Shown here: positions 9,695 through 20,394 of the stretch, in pieces | Layout: each line of letters begins with the position of its first letter | Position numbering within the stretch: the first letter of the stretch is position 1 | Origin: Dyadobacter jiangsuensis | Lineage (GTDB): Bacteria; Bacteroidota; Bacteroidia; Cytophagales; Spirosomataceae | Direction of reading: 5' to 3' | DNA length: 64,000 nt | Assembly: GCF_003014695.1 (NCBI RefSeq) | Contig: NZ_PYAS01000008.1 | Coordinates: 62,001 to 126,000 of the forward strand | Notes under the pieces: model-generated | What the model saw: only the letters and a program-made list of their open reading frames with translations | What the model was told of the DNA's origin: nothing | Database searches by the model: none | Translations under genes and position numbers: made by a program

Positions 9695-9857
9695 ATTACG
9701 GAGCGAAACGGGAGCGTCCCGGCGCGAACGCGCATTGTTCGTTACCGGACAGTGACTGCGTCTTCTAGATTATTCAAATTACTGATTATCAATTATTTGA
9801 TTTTTTGGCAGACTATTTGATTCAAACTATTTCAGATTTGTCTGGAAGAACAAAAAG

Positions 9858-12212
9858 ATGCTAAAAAACTATCTCAAAATCGCATTCAGGAACCTGCTCC
9901 GAAACAAGGCTTTTTCGGCGATCAATATCCTGGGGTTATCGGTGGGTATGGCGAGCGCCGTGCTGATCCTGTTTTGGATGTACAATGAAATCAGCTACGA
10001 CCGCTTCCATAAGAATAAGGATTACCTCTACGAAGCGTGGAACCGTGGAAAGTTCGATGGGAAACTGCAATGCTGGAATTCCACCCCGCAGGTTCTCGGC
10101 CCTGCTTTGAAAGCAGAATATCCCGAAGTTGCCGACATTTCACGCAATTACTCGCGTTGGTTTGTGACGCGCGTGGGCGACAAGAAAATTTCGAGTGAAG
10201 CCATCATTACCGATCCTGCTTTTCTGAGCATGTTCGACTTCCCGCTGCTGCGGGGAAACGCGGGGACTGCCCTCAACTCGGTCAGCTCGATGGTGGTTAC
10301 ACAGAAAATGGCCATTAAAATGTTCGGCACGGAGGATGTGCTGGGCAAAGTCATATCGATCGACAAGGACAACTTCACGATCACCGGTGTTATGCAGAAC
10401 CTCCCGCCGAACACCGCATTCAGGTTTGAGTACATTCTTCCGATCGAATACCTGAAAAGGATCGGCTCGGCCGATGACGGCTGGGTGTTCAATACCGTGA
10501 ACACCTACGTTCAGTTGAAACCTGGCACCAACCCGGAAGCGTTTGCCGGGAAGATCAGGGATATCACGATCCGCCACTCGAACAAAACCGAAGAACACGA
10601 AGTATTCCTTCACCCCATCAGCCAATGGCATTTGTATTCCAATTTCGAGAATGGCAAAGTCGTTGGCGGGCGCATCGCCATTGTGCGGTTATTTGGCATC
10701 ATTGCAGCGTTCATCCTGCTGATCGCCTGCATCAATTTCATGAACCTGAGCACCGCCAGGAGCGAAAAACGCGCCAAAGAAGTGGGTATCCGCAAAACAG
10801 CCGGAGCCCCCAAAGGCCTTTTGATTGGCCAGTTCATCGGCGAATCGATCCTCATCGCGATGATTGCCGGTACGATCGCCTTGCTGGCAGTTTACCTTAT
10901 ATTACCCGCATTCAATACGCTCATCGGCAAGGAATTGGAAGTGCCGGTTGCCAATCCCGCATTTTGGGCTGCCGCATTTGCCTTTATTCTCTTTACAGGT
11001 ATTGTCGCAGGAAGCTACCCCGCATTCTACCTCTCGTCGTTCAAGCCTATCAGCGTGCTCAAAGGAGCATTTAAAAGGACCCATTCGGCATTCAGTCCGC
11101 GGAAAGTACTGGTGGTTGTGCAGTTCAGCTTTGCGATCGTCCTCATCATTTCCACGCTCATCGTGGTACAGCAGATCCGCCACGCCCAGAACCGCGACGC
11201 AGGTTACGACCGCGGACAGGTGGTGTACCATTGGATTACCGGCGATTTGGGCAAACAATATCCCCAAATCAAACGCGAGCTGTTGAGTGCAGGCATTGCC
11301 ACATCGGTTACCAAAACCTCTTCCCCGCTAAGCAGCGTCTCTTCCGATACATGGGGCATCGAATGGCATGGCAAAAACATGGCCGAAAAAATTGATTTCG
11401 ATATTTTCACCGAAGATGAAGGGCTCGTTAAAACTGCCGGCCTGCAACTCGTCCAGGGCCGCGATATGGACCTTACCAAATTCCCTTCCGACTCTGCGGC
11501 TGCCCTCCTCAATGAAACGGCGGCTAAAATCATGGGCTTCAAAGATCCGATCGGGCAAACGATCAAAGACAACGGTGCTCAATATCAAATCGTTGGGGTG
11601 GTCAAGGACTTTGTGATCCGGTCGCCTTATGACCGCCCGAGCCCCTTGATCATCGAAGGGGCGCAAAGCTATTTCAATGTGATCCACATGAAGCTCACCG
11701 CCGATAAGCCGGCCGCTGACGTCATGCCTGCGGTAGAGGCCATTTTCCGCCGCTATAACCCCGAGTATCCCTTCGAATACCATTTCGTGGACGAGGATTA
11801 TGCATTAAAATTTGAAGATACCCGCCGGGTAGCTAAACTGACCGGGATTTTCGCGGGCCTGACGATCTTCATTTCCTGCCTCGGGCTATTTGGACTGGCC
11901 GCGTATATGGCCGAAAACCGCGTGAAGGAAATCGGCGTACGCAAGGTATTGGGAGCCAGCGTGATGAGCATTGCTGCATTGCTTTCCGGCGAATTCATGG
12001 CATTGGTGATTATCTCCATCGTCATCGCGGTGCCGGTTGCCTGGTATGTCATGGACCTCTGGCTGAATGATTTCGAATACCGGATCGGCATTCAATGGTG
12101 GATATTCGCCGTATCGGGCATTCTGGCGATTGCGGTATCGCTGGCGACTGTCAGCTACCAGGCAATCCGCGCAGCGCTGCTCAACCCGGTGAAAAGCCTT
12201 CGCAGCGAATAA
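9858..12212 (+). CDS. FtsX/MacB-type ABC transporter permease
   Basis: 784 aa. Begins MLKNYLKIAFRNLLRNKAFSAINILGLSVGMASAVLI, the signature of the large Bacteroidetes MacB-type permeases. It has two copies of a MacB periplasmic domain followed by FtsX transmembrane segments: TM1 about 20-42, a three-helix FtsX block about 285-430, a second periplasmic domain, and a last block of helices about 670-775. Both FtsX blocks contain the expected KEVGIRKTAGAP and KEIGVRKVLGAS motifs, evidence of internal duplication within the family architecture. No ATPase gene is adjacent. Such proteins work as mechanotransmission or efflux permeases with a separately encoded LolD/MacB-like ATPase. Substrate unknown. 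Confidence 0.88.
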   Translation: MLKNYLKIAFRNLLRNKAFSAINILGLSVGMASAVLILFWMYNEISYDRFHKNKDYLYEAWNRGKFDGKLQCWNSTPQVLGPALKAEYPEVADISRNYSRWFVTRVGDKKISSEAIITDPAFLSMFDFPLLRGNAGTALNSVSSMVVTQKMAIKMFGTEDVLGKVISIDKDNFTITGVMQNLPPNTAFRFEYILPIEYLKRIGSADDGWVFNTVNTYVQLKPGTNPEAFAGKIRDITIRHSNKTEEHEVFLHPISQWHLYSNFENGKVVGGRIAIVRLFGIIAAFILLIACINFMNLSTARSEKRAKEVGIRKTAGAPKGLLIGQFIGESILIAMIAGTIALLAVYLILPAFNTLIGKELEVPVANPAFWAAAFAFILFTGIVAGSYPAFYLSSFKPISVLKGAFKRTHSAFSPRKVLVVVQFSFAIVLIISTLIVVQQIRHAQNRDAGYDRGQVVYHWITGDLGKQYPQIKRELLSAGIATSVTKTSSPLSSVSSDTWGIEWHGKNMAEKIDFDIFTEDEGLVKTAGLQLVQGRDMDLTKFPSDSAAALLNETAAKIMGFKDPIGQTIKDNGAQYQIVGVVKDFVIRSPYDRPSPLIIEGAQSYFNVIHMKLTADKPAADVMPAVEAIFRRYNPEYPFEYHFVDEDYALKFEDTRRVAKLTGIFAGLTIFISCLGLFGLAAYMAENRVKEIGVRKVLGASVMSIAALLSGEFMALVIISIVIAVPVAWYVMDLWLNDFEYRIGIQWWIFAVSGILAIAVSLATVSYQAIRAALLNPVKSLRSE

Positions 12213-12237
12213 CACGTTTTCAAAATACCTGCTATCA

Positions 12238-12567
12238 TTATTCGGAGCTGGTCTTGCCTTTAAGGGCGATGATCAGCTCCTGTTGCGTTTGGATCAGCTG
12301 ATGTAATACCTGATTGTCATCGCTTTGCAAATCGGCTTTCAAAAACTTCACCTTATGCAGGCTTACCAATGTTTCGACATCTGTTTCCAGCACCGCGGCA
12401 ATCTCCGAAAGCCGGCCCATCGTAATGGAATCCTGCTCTTCATTTTCCAGCTGCCGGTAACGCTGCTTGGAAATCCCCAGCCGCCCGGCCACATATTCCT
12501 GCGAATAGCCCAGGCGGTTACGCACGAGACGTATATTATCACCGATAGGAATTTTATGTTCTTTCAT
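12238..12567 (-). CDS. XRE-family helix-turn-helix regulator
   Basis: 109 aa from the ATG at 12567; the in-frame ATG 39 bp upstream would add residues with no resemblance to the family. Cro/CI-type HTH at about residues 9-65 (NIRLVRNRLGYSQEYVAGRLG, then ISKQRYRQLENEE), followed by a C-terminal helical tail rich in Gln that could dimerise. It is convergent with the permease gene (25 bp apart) and lies upstream, in opposite orientation, of the metalloprotease island, so it could control either its own expression or the island. No target site is evident. Confidence 0.8.
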   Translation of the reverse strand: MKEHKIPIGDNIRLVRNRLGYSQEYVAGRLGISKQRYRQLENEEQDSITMGRLSEIAAVLETDVETLVSLHKVKFLKADLQSDDNQVLHQLIQTQQELIIALKGKTSSE

Positions 12568-12803
12568 GGGGTGCCACTGACAGTTCTTTACATGAATAAA
12601 GGGCATTAGTTACCCTTCGTTCCTACTCCCACTTTTCAATCGGCAACCGATTGATTAGCCTGTGTACACTCCTATTTCTACTCCTGTCAACAACTAGTTA
12701 AAAGTATCACCAGACTGGTTCTTAACCACCGGAAAAAGTGGCAGAATGCGGCGTTTTTTCAGGCTATTTGCAATATGTATTTAGTACAAAAACTACACGC
12801 ATT

Positions 12804-15800
12804 ATGAAGAGAAAATTACTATTGCTTGGTTGCTGCCTATTAAGTTTTTGGATCGGAGCCTCTTGGGTTAATGCACAGCCCATTTACAATCAAAAGAATG
12901 TGACGCAGGACGCTCTGACGACACACTATGACGATTCAAAACCGTTGCGTGTAATGGAATATTCCACAGATCAGGCAGGAACTATAATTCGACGCCAACT
13001 GGAAGTTTTGCCCGAGAATGATCTACCGTCGATAAAGGTCTCGCGGCTAGACGAAAATCTTACAGTATTCCCTTTTGTTAATGCACCACCATTTGACGCA
13101 CTATTCGATGACGGAGCTCCTGACTTTAAAATAGCAGAAACAGCCGCTACGCTACTGCATGGCACCGAAGTATCACTAAATGTAATTAAAGATAAATTAG
13201 GTTGGATCGGAATCGACAATCAGGCCGTCAATGGTAAGCCAATTATATGGAATGTTGTGGAAACGGTCAACCCAAATTCTATCCCGGCGCCCAAGTACGG
13301 CCCCGTCCAACAAGAATTTTTCCTCTTCGCAAACGGAGACGAGCTAGAGAAAGTCACCAGGATCGAAACTGTATGCCATGAGATCGTCCATGCTATCATT
13401 CATTCGAAAATCGGAAATGCGACACTGGTTGGAGTTGACCCTTGTAGTGAAAGGCATGTGTTAGAGGAATCCATTGGGGATATTATCGGGTTATACGTTC
13501 TGAATGAATATGAACAAAATTCTCCCGCGTTATACCAGTGGAACTGGTCCAAGGGCATTGTGTATCAGGGCAGACCTTTTGCCGATCCTAATGCCTCAAA
13601 TCTACCAGACACTTACTACGGAAACTTTTACCTTAGCTCCTGCCCGGAGGACGGCGACTACCCGGTCCATGAAAATGCAACCGTCATAGACCACTGGTAT
13701 TATCTACTGGCAGCCGGTACGACAGGAACAGAAACTAACGACCTGGGCTACTCTTATAAACTGAACGGCATCGGTGTCAGCAAGGCTGTTCAGATTGTCT
13801 GGAAATGCATTGACTTCCTCGACCTGAAATCGAATTTCAACGACCTCAAAGATGCCACGCGCAAAGCGGCCGAACAACTTTATGGCCTGCACTCTACCGA
13901 ATACCTCGCAGTAATGGACGCATGGTGCGCAGTAGGTATTTGTGAAAACAATCTCGGGCCGTTCTCGATGTCCCCGGCGCATGGTACTATCGGCGTCGGG
14001 CCGTGGCCTGGCGTAAATGTAAATGTAACGTGGGAGGGCTTGCCTGTGGATGAATGGGAAGTTCAAATGGCTACCAACGCAGCATTCACCGAAAACGTCC
14101 AGAATGTACTGATCAAAAATTTCAATGTCGTGATTAAGCCGGAAGGAGGAAGTGCCTATTCGGGGTTCGCAACAGGTTACTATCTCCCAGGGACGCGTGT
14201 GTACGCCCGCGCACGCATCACGAAGGCCAATGCCAATTTCTGCAAAGGGTATAACCCGCTCTGCGCGCTATTTCAGCAATATGGCCCGGCTCATGCTTTT
14301 GTACTCGATGACAGACAAGTCAAATTCTGGCATGCAGTCGGCAGCGACCACTGGACCGTCAATCCATGGGATGATCCATCCATTTCATGGAAATCGGTCG
14401 GAAACGCAGAACAATATGTATATGAAGTAGGTGAAGATGAAGCATTCACAAAAATAGCTTTTACAGAAACGACCACAGCTTCCGGCAATTTTACGGCGTC
14501 AGGCACTATTAACACGATGCTGGATCCAGGTAAAACCTACTTTACCCGCGTCAGAGCAAAAAGGTTTAACACACTAAATTTGATCAACAATTATGGCGCT
14601 TGGTCTAAAACGGAGGCGGTCAACGTCTCGACTCCTCAGACTTCTGTTATTCAAGCGCTGAGTCAGAGTGTGAACGATCCTGCGAAAAAGGTATCGAGCC
14701 TTGGTTTCTGGATTACCTGGTATGCCTACGCCGGCGCCACAAGCTATGTCATTCAGGTTGCCAAAGATGCCGCATTCACAAACATTGTCCGGTCTCAGAC
14801 AGTCCCTTCCAATACCACCACAATCGAATTTGCTTTACCCTCATTACCCAACCAAACCGACCTTTTCGTTCAGGTGTTACCGCAAAAAGGGGTCGCATTT
14901 GGCATTTGCAATAATACTTACCGGGTTCAAACAGATGAAAATGCTACCGTCCCAGCGATGAAAAGCCCGGCCAAAGGCACCAATTTCCCATTCAGAAACT
15001 TCGTCTCCGTATTTGGGTGGAAAGGCGGGACTCTCAACCTCAATCTGGTCGATCACTTTGAAGTATGGGTCACCGAAAACACCTTCGGCCTGACATCCAT
15101 CTTTTCTACCCAGGGTAAAGTCTTCGATTTTGCTTTGCAAGATCAGTTCATGTTTGATGACAAAATGGGGATTCAGGTAAAAGTGTTAGCTGTGGGTCCT
15201 CACGGATCCAAGTCGGGATTCTCAGAGACATTTAATTACAATATTTGCCCGGACCATCCGGAAATCATTTTCCCAGTCGATCAGATCAGTAAAGTCGATG
15301 CACTGCAGGATTTCGTTGTCAAATGGAAAGATAGCTTCTGGTTTGATCCCGGAAGCGAATACAAGGTTACTATTAAAGATGGCGGTGTTCCTGTCCCGGG
15401 ATTCAATAATAAATCAACTACTGCCTCCTCAATGCTGGTACCTGCCGGCACGCTCATGAACGGAAAGCAGTATTCGCTAACGGTCCTGAACTCGCCTTCC
15501 TGTGCGGGAATCGTCTTCCAGGCAAACATTTTTTCCACAGTAGGATCAGGAGGCTCCAATCAACCGCAGCCTCCCAAGCTCGTCAATTTCACAATCGAAT
15601 TAAAAGGATACCGAAATGATCAGGACGGCCTCGCATGGGAAACCTCTGATTATGTCCTTGGATTCGAACTACTTGATCCGGATGGGAATGTACTGGGGCT
15701 CATTGATCCCAATGACCCTAATGGAAACCAGATCACTCAACTAGATGTGGATTCCGAAAACTCAGGCGTCATACTGGCCGGCAACAACAAGCCCCAGGGC

Positions 15801-16007
15801 ACATACAAATTGCGGCTCAAAATGAAGGATATTTTCAGCCCTCTCCTTTACTACCCCTTCGATCAGCCCAGGTATTCTGTATTCCTTAACGGGAAGCCGA
15901 TCATAAATCCCCATGTGATCACCGCCAACTTTGCCGATCCCAATTCCTTCTCCCATGAATGGAAAATTGGGTTTCAGTTCGGTGATATCATTTTGGACAT
16001 CAAGTAA
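12804..16007 (+). CDS. Secreted M4 (thermolysin-like) metallopeptidase with repeated beta domains
   Basis: 1067 aa from the ATG at 12804, chosen for its signal peptide (KRKLLLLGCCLLSFWIGASWVNAQ). The N-terminal third is an M4-type zinc protease: HEIVH at 192-196 supplies two zinc ligands and the catalytic Glu193, LEESIGD gives the third ligand Glu222 and Asp226, and VHENATVIDHW (His289) corresponds to the thermolysin catalytic His. The helix pattern GIGVSKAVQIVWKCI...AAEQLYG...AVMDAWCAVG is typical of the M4 C-terminal subdomain. The rest contains fibronectin-like repeats with VQxAxDxxFT motifs and an unfamiliar C-terminal module ending FGDIILDIK. No FTP propeptide was recognised. AT-richer than surrounding genes. 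First of a tandem pair with the next gene. Confidence 0.85.
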   Translation: MKRKLLLLGCCLLSFWIGASWVNAQPIYNQKNVTQDALTTHYDDSKPLRVMEYSTDQAGTIIRRQLEVLPENDLPSIKVSRLDENLTVFPFVNAPPFDALFDDGAPDFKIAETAATLLHGTEVSLNVIKDKLGWIGIDNQAVNGKPIIWNVVETVNPNSIPAPKYGPVQQEFFLFANGDELEKVTRIETVCHEIVHAIIHSKIGNATLVGVDPCSERHVLEESIGDIIGLYVLNEYEQNSPALYQWNWSKGIVYQGRPFADPNASNLPDTYYGNFYLSSCPEDGDYPVHENATVIDHWYYLLAAGTTGTETNDLGYSYKLNGIGVSKAVQIVWKCIDFLDLKSNFNDLKDATRKAAEQLYGLHSTEYLAVMDAWCAVGICENNLGPFSMSPAHGTIGVGPWPGVNVNVTWEGLPVDEWEVQMATNAAFTENVQNVLIKNFNVVIKPEGGSAYSGFATGYYLPGTRVYARARITKANANFCKGYNPLCALFQQYGPAHAFVLDDRQVKFWHAVGSDHWTVNPWDDPSISWKSVGNAEQYVYEVGEDEAFTKIAFTETTTASGNFTASGTINTMLDPGKTYFTRVRAKRFNTLNLINNYGAWSKTEAVNVSTPQTSVIQALSQSVNDPAKKVSSLGFWITWYAYAGATSYVIQVAKDAAFTNIVRSQTVPSNTTTIEFALPSLPNQTDLFVQVLPQKGVAFGICNNTYRVQTDENATVPAMKSPAKGTNFPFRNFVSVFGWKGGTLNLNLVDHFEVWVTENTFGLTSIFSTQGKVFDFALQDQFMFDDKMGIQVKVLAVGPHGSKSGFSETFNYNICPDHPEIIFPVDQISKVDALQDFVVKWKDSFWFDPGSEYKVTIKDGGVPVPGFNNKSTTASSMLVPAGTLMNGKQYSLTVLNSPSCAGIVFQANIFSTVGSGGSNQPQPPKLVNFTIELKGYRNDQDGLAWETSDYVLGFELLDPDGNVLGLIDPNDPNGNQITQLDVDSENSGVILAGNNKPQGTYKLRLKMKDIFSPLLYYPFDQPRYSVFLNGKPIINPHVITANFADPNSFSHEWKIGFQFGDIILDIK

Positions 16008-16033
16008 ACAACATCACTTAACACAACACTATC

Positions 16034-19000
16034 ATGATGAAAAAGCTACACCTCGTCCTAACAGGAGCCTTTCTCCTCTTTCAGCAGTACACGGCAGTAT
16101 CCCAAACTTTGTACAATGCCAAAAATGTCGATCGCACGGCAATGAGTTACTATAACGGGTTAAGGACTTTCAGAGCACTTGAGTACACCATCAATCCTGA
16201 TCCAGTGAGCGAGAAAATCTATCGCTTGCAAACATTACCCGAAAACGGTTTTCCTGGCATTCAAATCTATGGAACAGATAACGGTTCCACCGTATTTTTC
16301 GAAGATAAGACCCCCTATGATAATACGTTTGCGGATAATCCAACCCCCTATCTAAGCACTGAAGCGGTTCAATTATATTTTGGATTCCAAACCGCCATGA
16401 AGATTCTCGATCAACGGTTTGGATGGAAAGGTATGGATGGGACCGACACAAATCCGATCAAAATATCGATTGAGAATTCTGACGGGACCCAGAATGATTA
16501 TAGCTACGCGCGCTTTTCGGGCGATTTAAATAACCCCTTCTTCCGTTTTGGCAAAAGTTTCATACATAATTCACCCCTGCCTTCGTCAATTGATATTGTA
16601 TCCCACGAACTAGGCCATGCGATTATGAAATACCGGAGCAATATTGCCTCCCTTAGTAGCCTATGTACGGAATACAGGTCCATTGACGAGGGCCTCGCAG
16701 ATGTATTTGGGATATATGTGAAGAACAAGTTTCTGCAATCAACTCCTCAAAATTACAACTGGCTACTTTTGAAAGAGATTCAGACAATACCACATGATAT
16801 GTCAAATCCTAAATCACATGGCAGAGCCGATACTTACAGAGGTAAAAACTTCGATAACGGCTGCTCTGATAACTATAACTACGATGCGGGAGCTGGCGTC
16901 TTGGCAAAGTGGTTCTACTTACTTTCTTCCGGTTTTGCAGGCTCAGCGACGAATGATCTAGGTTATCAATACAGCAACCTGACGGGAATCGGTGTTGAAA
17001 AGGCAATTCAAATTGTCTGGGACGCAATCCCTAAACTAAAAAACTACTCCGATTACCCTGCTTTCAAGGCATTTACGCTTGACGTAGCAACGCAACTTTA
17101 CGGCGCAAACTCAACGGAATATCAAGCAGTCGAAAAGGCCTGGTGCGCGGTGGGGGTATGCGATAACAACCTGCCGTTCTTTAAAATCTACCCTCCCAAT
17201 GCATCCTCCAACATCGATCCCTGGCCTGCGGTTAAAGTCAATTTTTCCTGGGATAACGACCCGCGCGTCAAAAAAGTAGAGGTGCAAATGGCCTCTGATT
17301 ACAACTTCACAAACCCGCAGGTATACGAGGTGAACAACTTCGATATGTTTTTCAAGTATGGGGGAGGAGTATTTTACAAAGGCAGTGCGAGCGGTTATTT
17401 TCGGCCTGACGAAACGGTATATGTACGGGCGAGAATAACGCAGGCTGACTCCAACTTTTGCAAAGGGCTGAATCCGCTCTGCCAGATTTATCAACAATTC
17501 AGTCCAACGCATGCCTTTAAACTGGGTGATAAGAAGGTTCAATTCTGGCCCGCCACAACCTATACGTCTGTGAAACCCTGGTATCCGGAAATAACATGGA
17601 AATCAGAGAAAGATGCAGAGCTATACCTAATGCAGGTAGCCAGCGACGCTTCTTTTAATTCCATCGTCTACGAAGGATTTTCACCGCATACCGGCAATTT
17701 TACGGAAACCGGGTTGATTAATGCCACTCTGGAGATCGGCCAGACATACTATGCACGCGTCGCCGCGAAGCGACTGAATAAGCCAATACTCAAAAGTAAT
17801 TATGGGCTCTAGTCCAAACCACTAACCATTAAGGCGTCCACACCTTCCACTACAATCATTCAAGCCAAAACGCAAAAACTAAATGATCCCCCACTCCCCG
17901 TAGGAAGCCTCGGCCGATTCATAAGTTGGGATCCGGTACCAGGGGCAGACGGATTCGTCGTAGAAGTTGCGAAGGACAATGTTTTCGGTAATATTATTTC
18001 ATCGGTAACAATAGGTGGCAATCACACCAGCACGATCCTGCTCTTTCCGCCATTGCCCAACCAAACAAACTTATTTGTTCGGGTGCTACCCAAAAACAAC
18101 TTGGCTTTTGGCATTTGCAGCAATGTGTGGCGGATCAAAATAGACGAAAGTGCCGCATTGCCCGCCATGAAATCCCCTGCAAACGGCACAACCTTCCCAT
18201 TTAAAAACTTTGCCGCCGCCGGTTTTGATTGGATAAGCGGGACGCTGAACATGAATACGGTCGAGCATTTTGAACTTCACCTTACCCAAAAGACATCGGG
18301 GTTGACCTCCATTTTTACTTCGCAAGGCAAGACAATGCAATTATTCGTTCAGGATCCATTGATATTTAACGACCCACAAGGTTTACAGGCAAGGGTGCTT
18401 GCGGTAAACGCGCTTGGCGCAAAAACAGCTCTTTGCCAACCGTTTGATTACGTGATATGCCCTGATCACCCCGCAGTATTCTTCCCCGGTGATTTGGGCA
18501 AAGTCGATCCGACCAAAGATTTTAAAGTTGAGTGGTTTCCGAGCGAGTCGTTTCCTCCCGGCAGCCAGTTTTTAGTAACCATCAAAGAGGCCGGAATCAA
18601 CGCATTGCCAGGATTCACGAACAAACCCACGACCGGCACTTTCATGCTCGTGTCCGCAGGTACGCTTATAAATGGCAAAAACTATACGGTAACTGTTAAA
18701 AATTCAGCCTCTTGCGCAGCATTATCATTGCCTGTAACCTTCTTTTCGGCTGTCGGTTCAGGTGGTTCAAATCAACCCCCGCAGCCTAAGCTTGTGAACT
18801 TCAAGATTGACTTAAAAGGCTTCCGCAACGATCCGGATGCATTATCGATTCCTCCTGCCTATGGGACATCCAATTATGAGCTCGGCATCGCACTCATCGA
18901 CCCCGATGGCAATACGCTGGGACTTTTCGATCCAAATAGTATGCAGGTAACAAGCCTGCTTGTCGACTCTGAAAATTCAGGGGTAATCATTGTTGGCAAC

Positions 19001-19222
19001 AATGTCCCCGAGGGGAAGTACAAACTGAGACTCAAATTGGCCAAAATTTTCCCGCCCAACACCTATTATCCGCTCGATCAACCCCGTTTCTCAGTTTTTC
19101 TCAACGACCAGGTTGTCGTTTTGAACCATGTCATTACGTTCGATATCTTCAATCCAGCGTCAAGCTTTGATGAATGGAAGGAAGGCTTCCAGTTCGCAGA
19201 TATTATCCTGGATATCAAATAA
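16034..19222 (+). pseudogene. Second M4-type metallopeptidase, interrupted by an in-frame TAG
   Basis: Tandem paralogue of the preceding gene, 26 bp downstream. Signal peptide (LVLTGAFLLFQQYTAVSQ), HELGH at 191-195, DEGLAD (Glu219, Asp223) and the M4 helix pattern are intact. Translation meets TAG at 17810-17812 after 592 residues, yet the same frame continues without another stop to 19222. At the stop the first paralogue reads NYGAWSKTEA and this one NYGL[TAG]SKPLT, so a Trp codon TGG has become TAG. Read through, the product would be 1062 aa, close to its 1067-aa neighbour. Either it is a very young pseudogene, or a truncated active protease is made (the catalytic domain is complete), or the base is a sequencing error. 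Annotating 18053-19222 as a separate gene would be misleading. Confidence 0.85.
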
Positions 19223-19247
19223 ATCTTAAAATCTAAACAAACACGCT

Positions 19248-19739
19248 ATGAAAATCTCCCAATTACTATTAACCGCTGGCCTCCTTTCGGCTTCCGCGTT
19301 GACGGCCCACGCGCAACAAATCCGGTACAACACAAAGGCATTGACCATTAACCGCAACGGCGATTTCCTCACTGCCGTTGATGCATCGGGCAAGCACGTG
19401 GCTAATGTAGATCTCACCAAACCGGCATTAAAAGGCAAGGTCGTCGCATTCGTCTATTCCAGCAAAAAGAGAGAAGTAGAAAGCGAGGTAACCGAGCCAG
19501 CTACCAGCCTGACGCTCTTTCCAAACCCTGCCTCCAAAGAGGTCCGGCTTAATTTGAAAGGTAACTGGAAATATCCGGTTGCTGTGCAAATACTCGATCG
19601 TAGTGGGAATTCACTGCAAAACAACAGTATAGAATCTTCTGAGCGCATACTGAACATTTCGTCGCTTCGGCAAGGCATTTACATTTTGAAAGCCGAATCG
19701 GGAGAATCCAGAGCTGTGGAGAAACTGGTGGTGGAATAA
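19248..19739 (+). CDS. Small secreted protein with T9SS type A sorting domain
   Basis: 163 aa. Signal peptide (LLLTAGLLSASALTAHAQ), a short unknown mature region of about 65 residues, then a type IX secretion sorting domain: SLTLFPNPASKEVRLNL, VAVQILDRSGNSL, ILNISSLRQGIYILKAES, KLVVE at the very end. T9SS cargo is exported across the outer membrane and often anchored to the surface. It is 25 bp downstream of the second protease and followed by a strong terminator, so it likely ends that transcript. The proteases themselves lack a recognisable sorting domain of this kind, so this small protein might work with them at the surface; that is inference. Confidence 0.8.
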   Translation: MKISQLLLTAGLLSASALTAHAQQIRYNTKALTINRNGDFLTAVDASGKHVANVDLTKPALKGKVVAFVYSSKKREVESEVTEPATSLTLFPNPASKEVRLNLKGNWKYPVAVQILDRSGNSLQNNSIESSERILNISSLRQGIYILKAESGESRAVEKLVVE

Positions 19740-19769
19740 ATATTCATTTAAAACATTAGTCTGGTTATT

Positions 19770-19804
19770 AAAACAGAAGCCGCTCAATAATTGGCTTCTG
19801 TTTT
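19770..19804 (+). terminator. Strong rho-independent terminator after the protease island
   Basis: Perfect 12-bp stem AAAACAGAAGCC (19770-19781) / GGCTTCTGTTTT (19793-19804), 11-nt loop. Its symmetric A/T arms would allow function in both directions. Confidence 0.9.
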
Positions 19805-19881
19805 AATCCCTGGTCGATGGAGGGAAATTACTGAAATCAATTGCTTACATTTAAGCATGATCAACTTCCTACCTATCCGCC

Positions 19882-20385
19882 ATGAAGTACAGCGCTTCGC
19901 TCGACAACACGACTAAAATTATGACCGCAGCGATTACCCTAATATTCGCGGGAATCCTGGTTTATGAATTGCAAACATTTAACAGAAGTGAGCAAACAGG
20001 TTTTATCATTATTAGCGCCATTCTGGCAATCACTTATGGCTCGGCATATCTTTATCGCCCAACTGGTTACACAATCACGGAACATGAGCTAATTATCCAC
20101 CGGCCTATTAATAATGTCCGCTATGCAAGAGAAGTATTGGAATCGGTTCAGGTAATCGTAAAAAAGGATTTGCAATTCACGATCCGGACTTTCGGTGTCG
20201 GCGGACTTTGGGGGTATTACGGGTATTTTTATAACTCGGTCTATGGTAAAATGATCTGGTTCATCACACGCCGCGACCATTTGGTATTAATTAAAACCGC
20301 CAACAAAAGGGCAATCCTCCTTTCACCGGACGACATCGACTCTTTCACTAACGAATTGAACCCTGTCGCACCGGTGATCAGTTAG
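19882..20385 (+). CDS. Membrane protein with bacterial PH domain
   Basis: 167 aa. Two transmembrane helices near the N-terminus (about 14-30 and 40-57) are followed by a beta-rich domain: YRPTGYTITEHELIIHRP, then VRYAREVLESVQV, and a final LIKTANKRAILLSPDDIDSFTNEL, which is the pattern of bacterial PH (bPH-type) domains. The function of these proteins is generally unknown. Single gene, convergent with the esterase gene 10 bp downstream. Confidence 0.6.
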   Translation: MKYSASLDNTTKIMTAAITLIFAGILVYELQTFNRSEQTGFIIISAILAITYGSAYLYRPTGYTITEHELIIHRPINNVRYAREVLESVQVIVKKDLQFTIRTFGVGGLWGYYGYFYNSVYGKMIWFITRRDHLVLIKTANKRAILLSPDDIDSFTNELNPVAPVIS

Positions 20386-20394
20386 CCTATTCGG

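Noticed and set aside
18053-19222. Separate gene downstream of the second protease
   Set aside because: It begins at a TTG in the middle of a domain, in the same frame as 16034-17812, with a single TAG between them; it is the 3' part of the interrupted gene.
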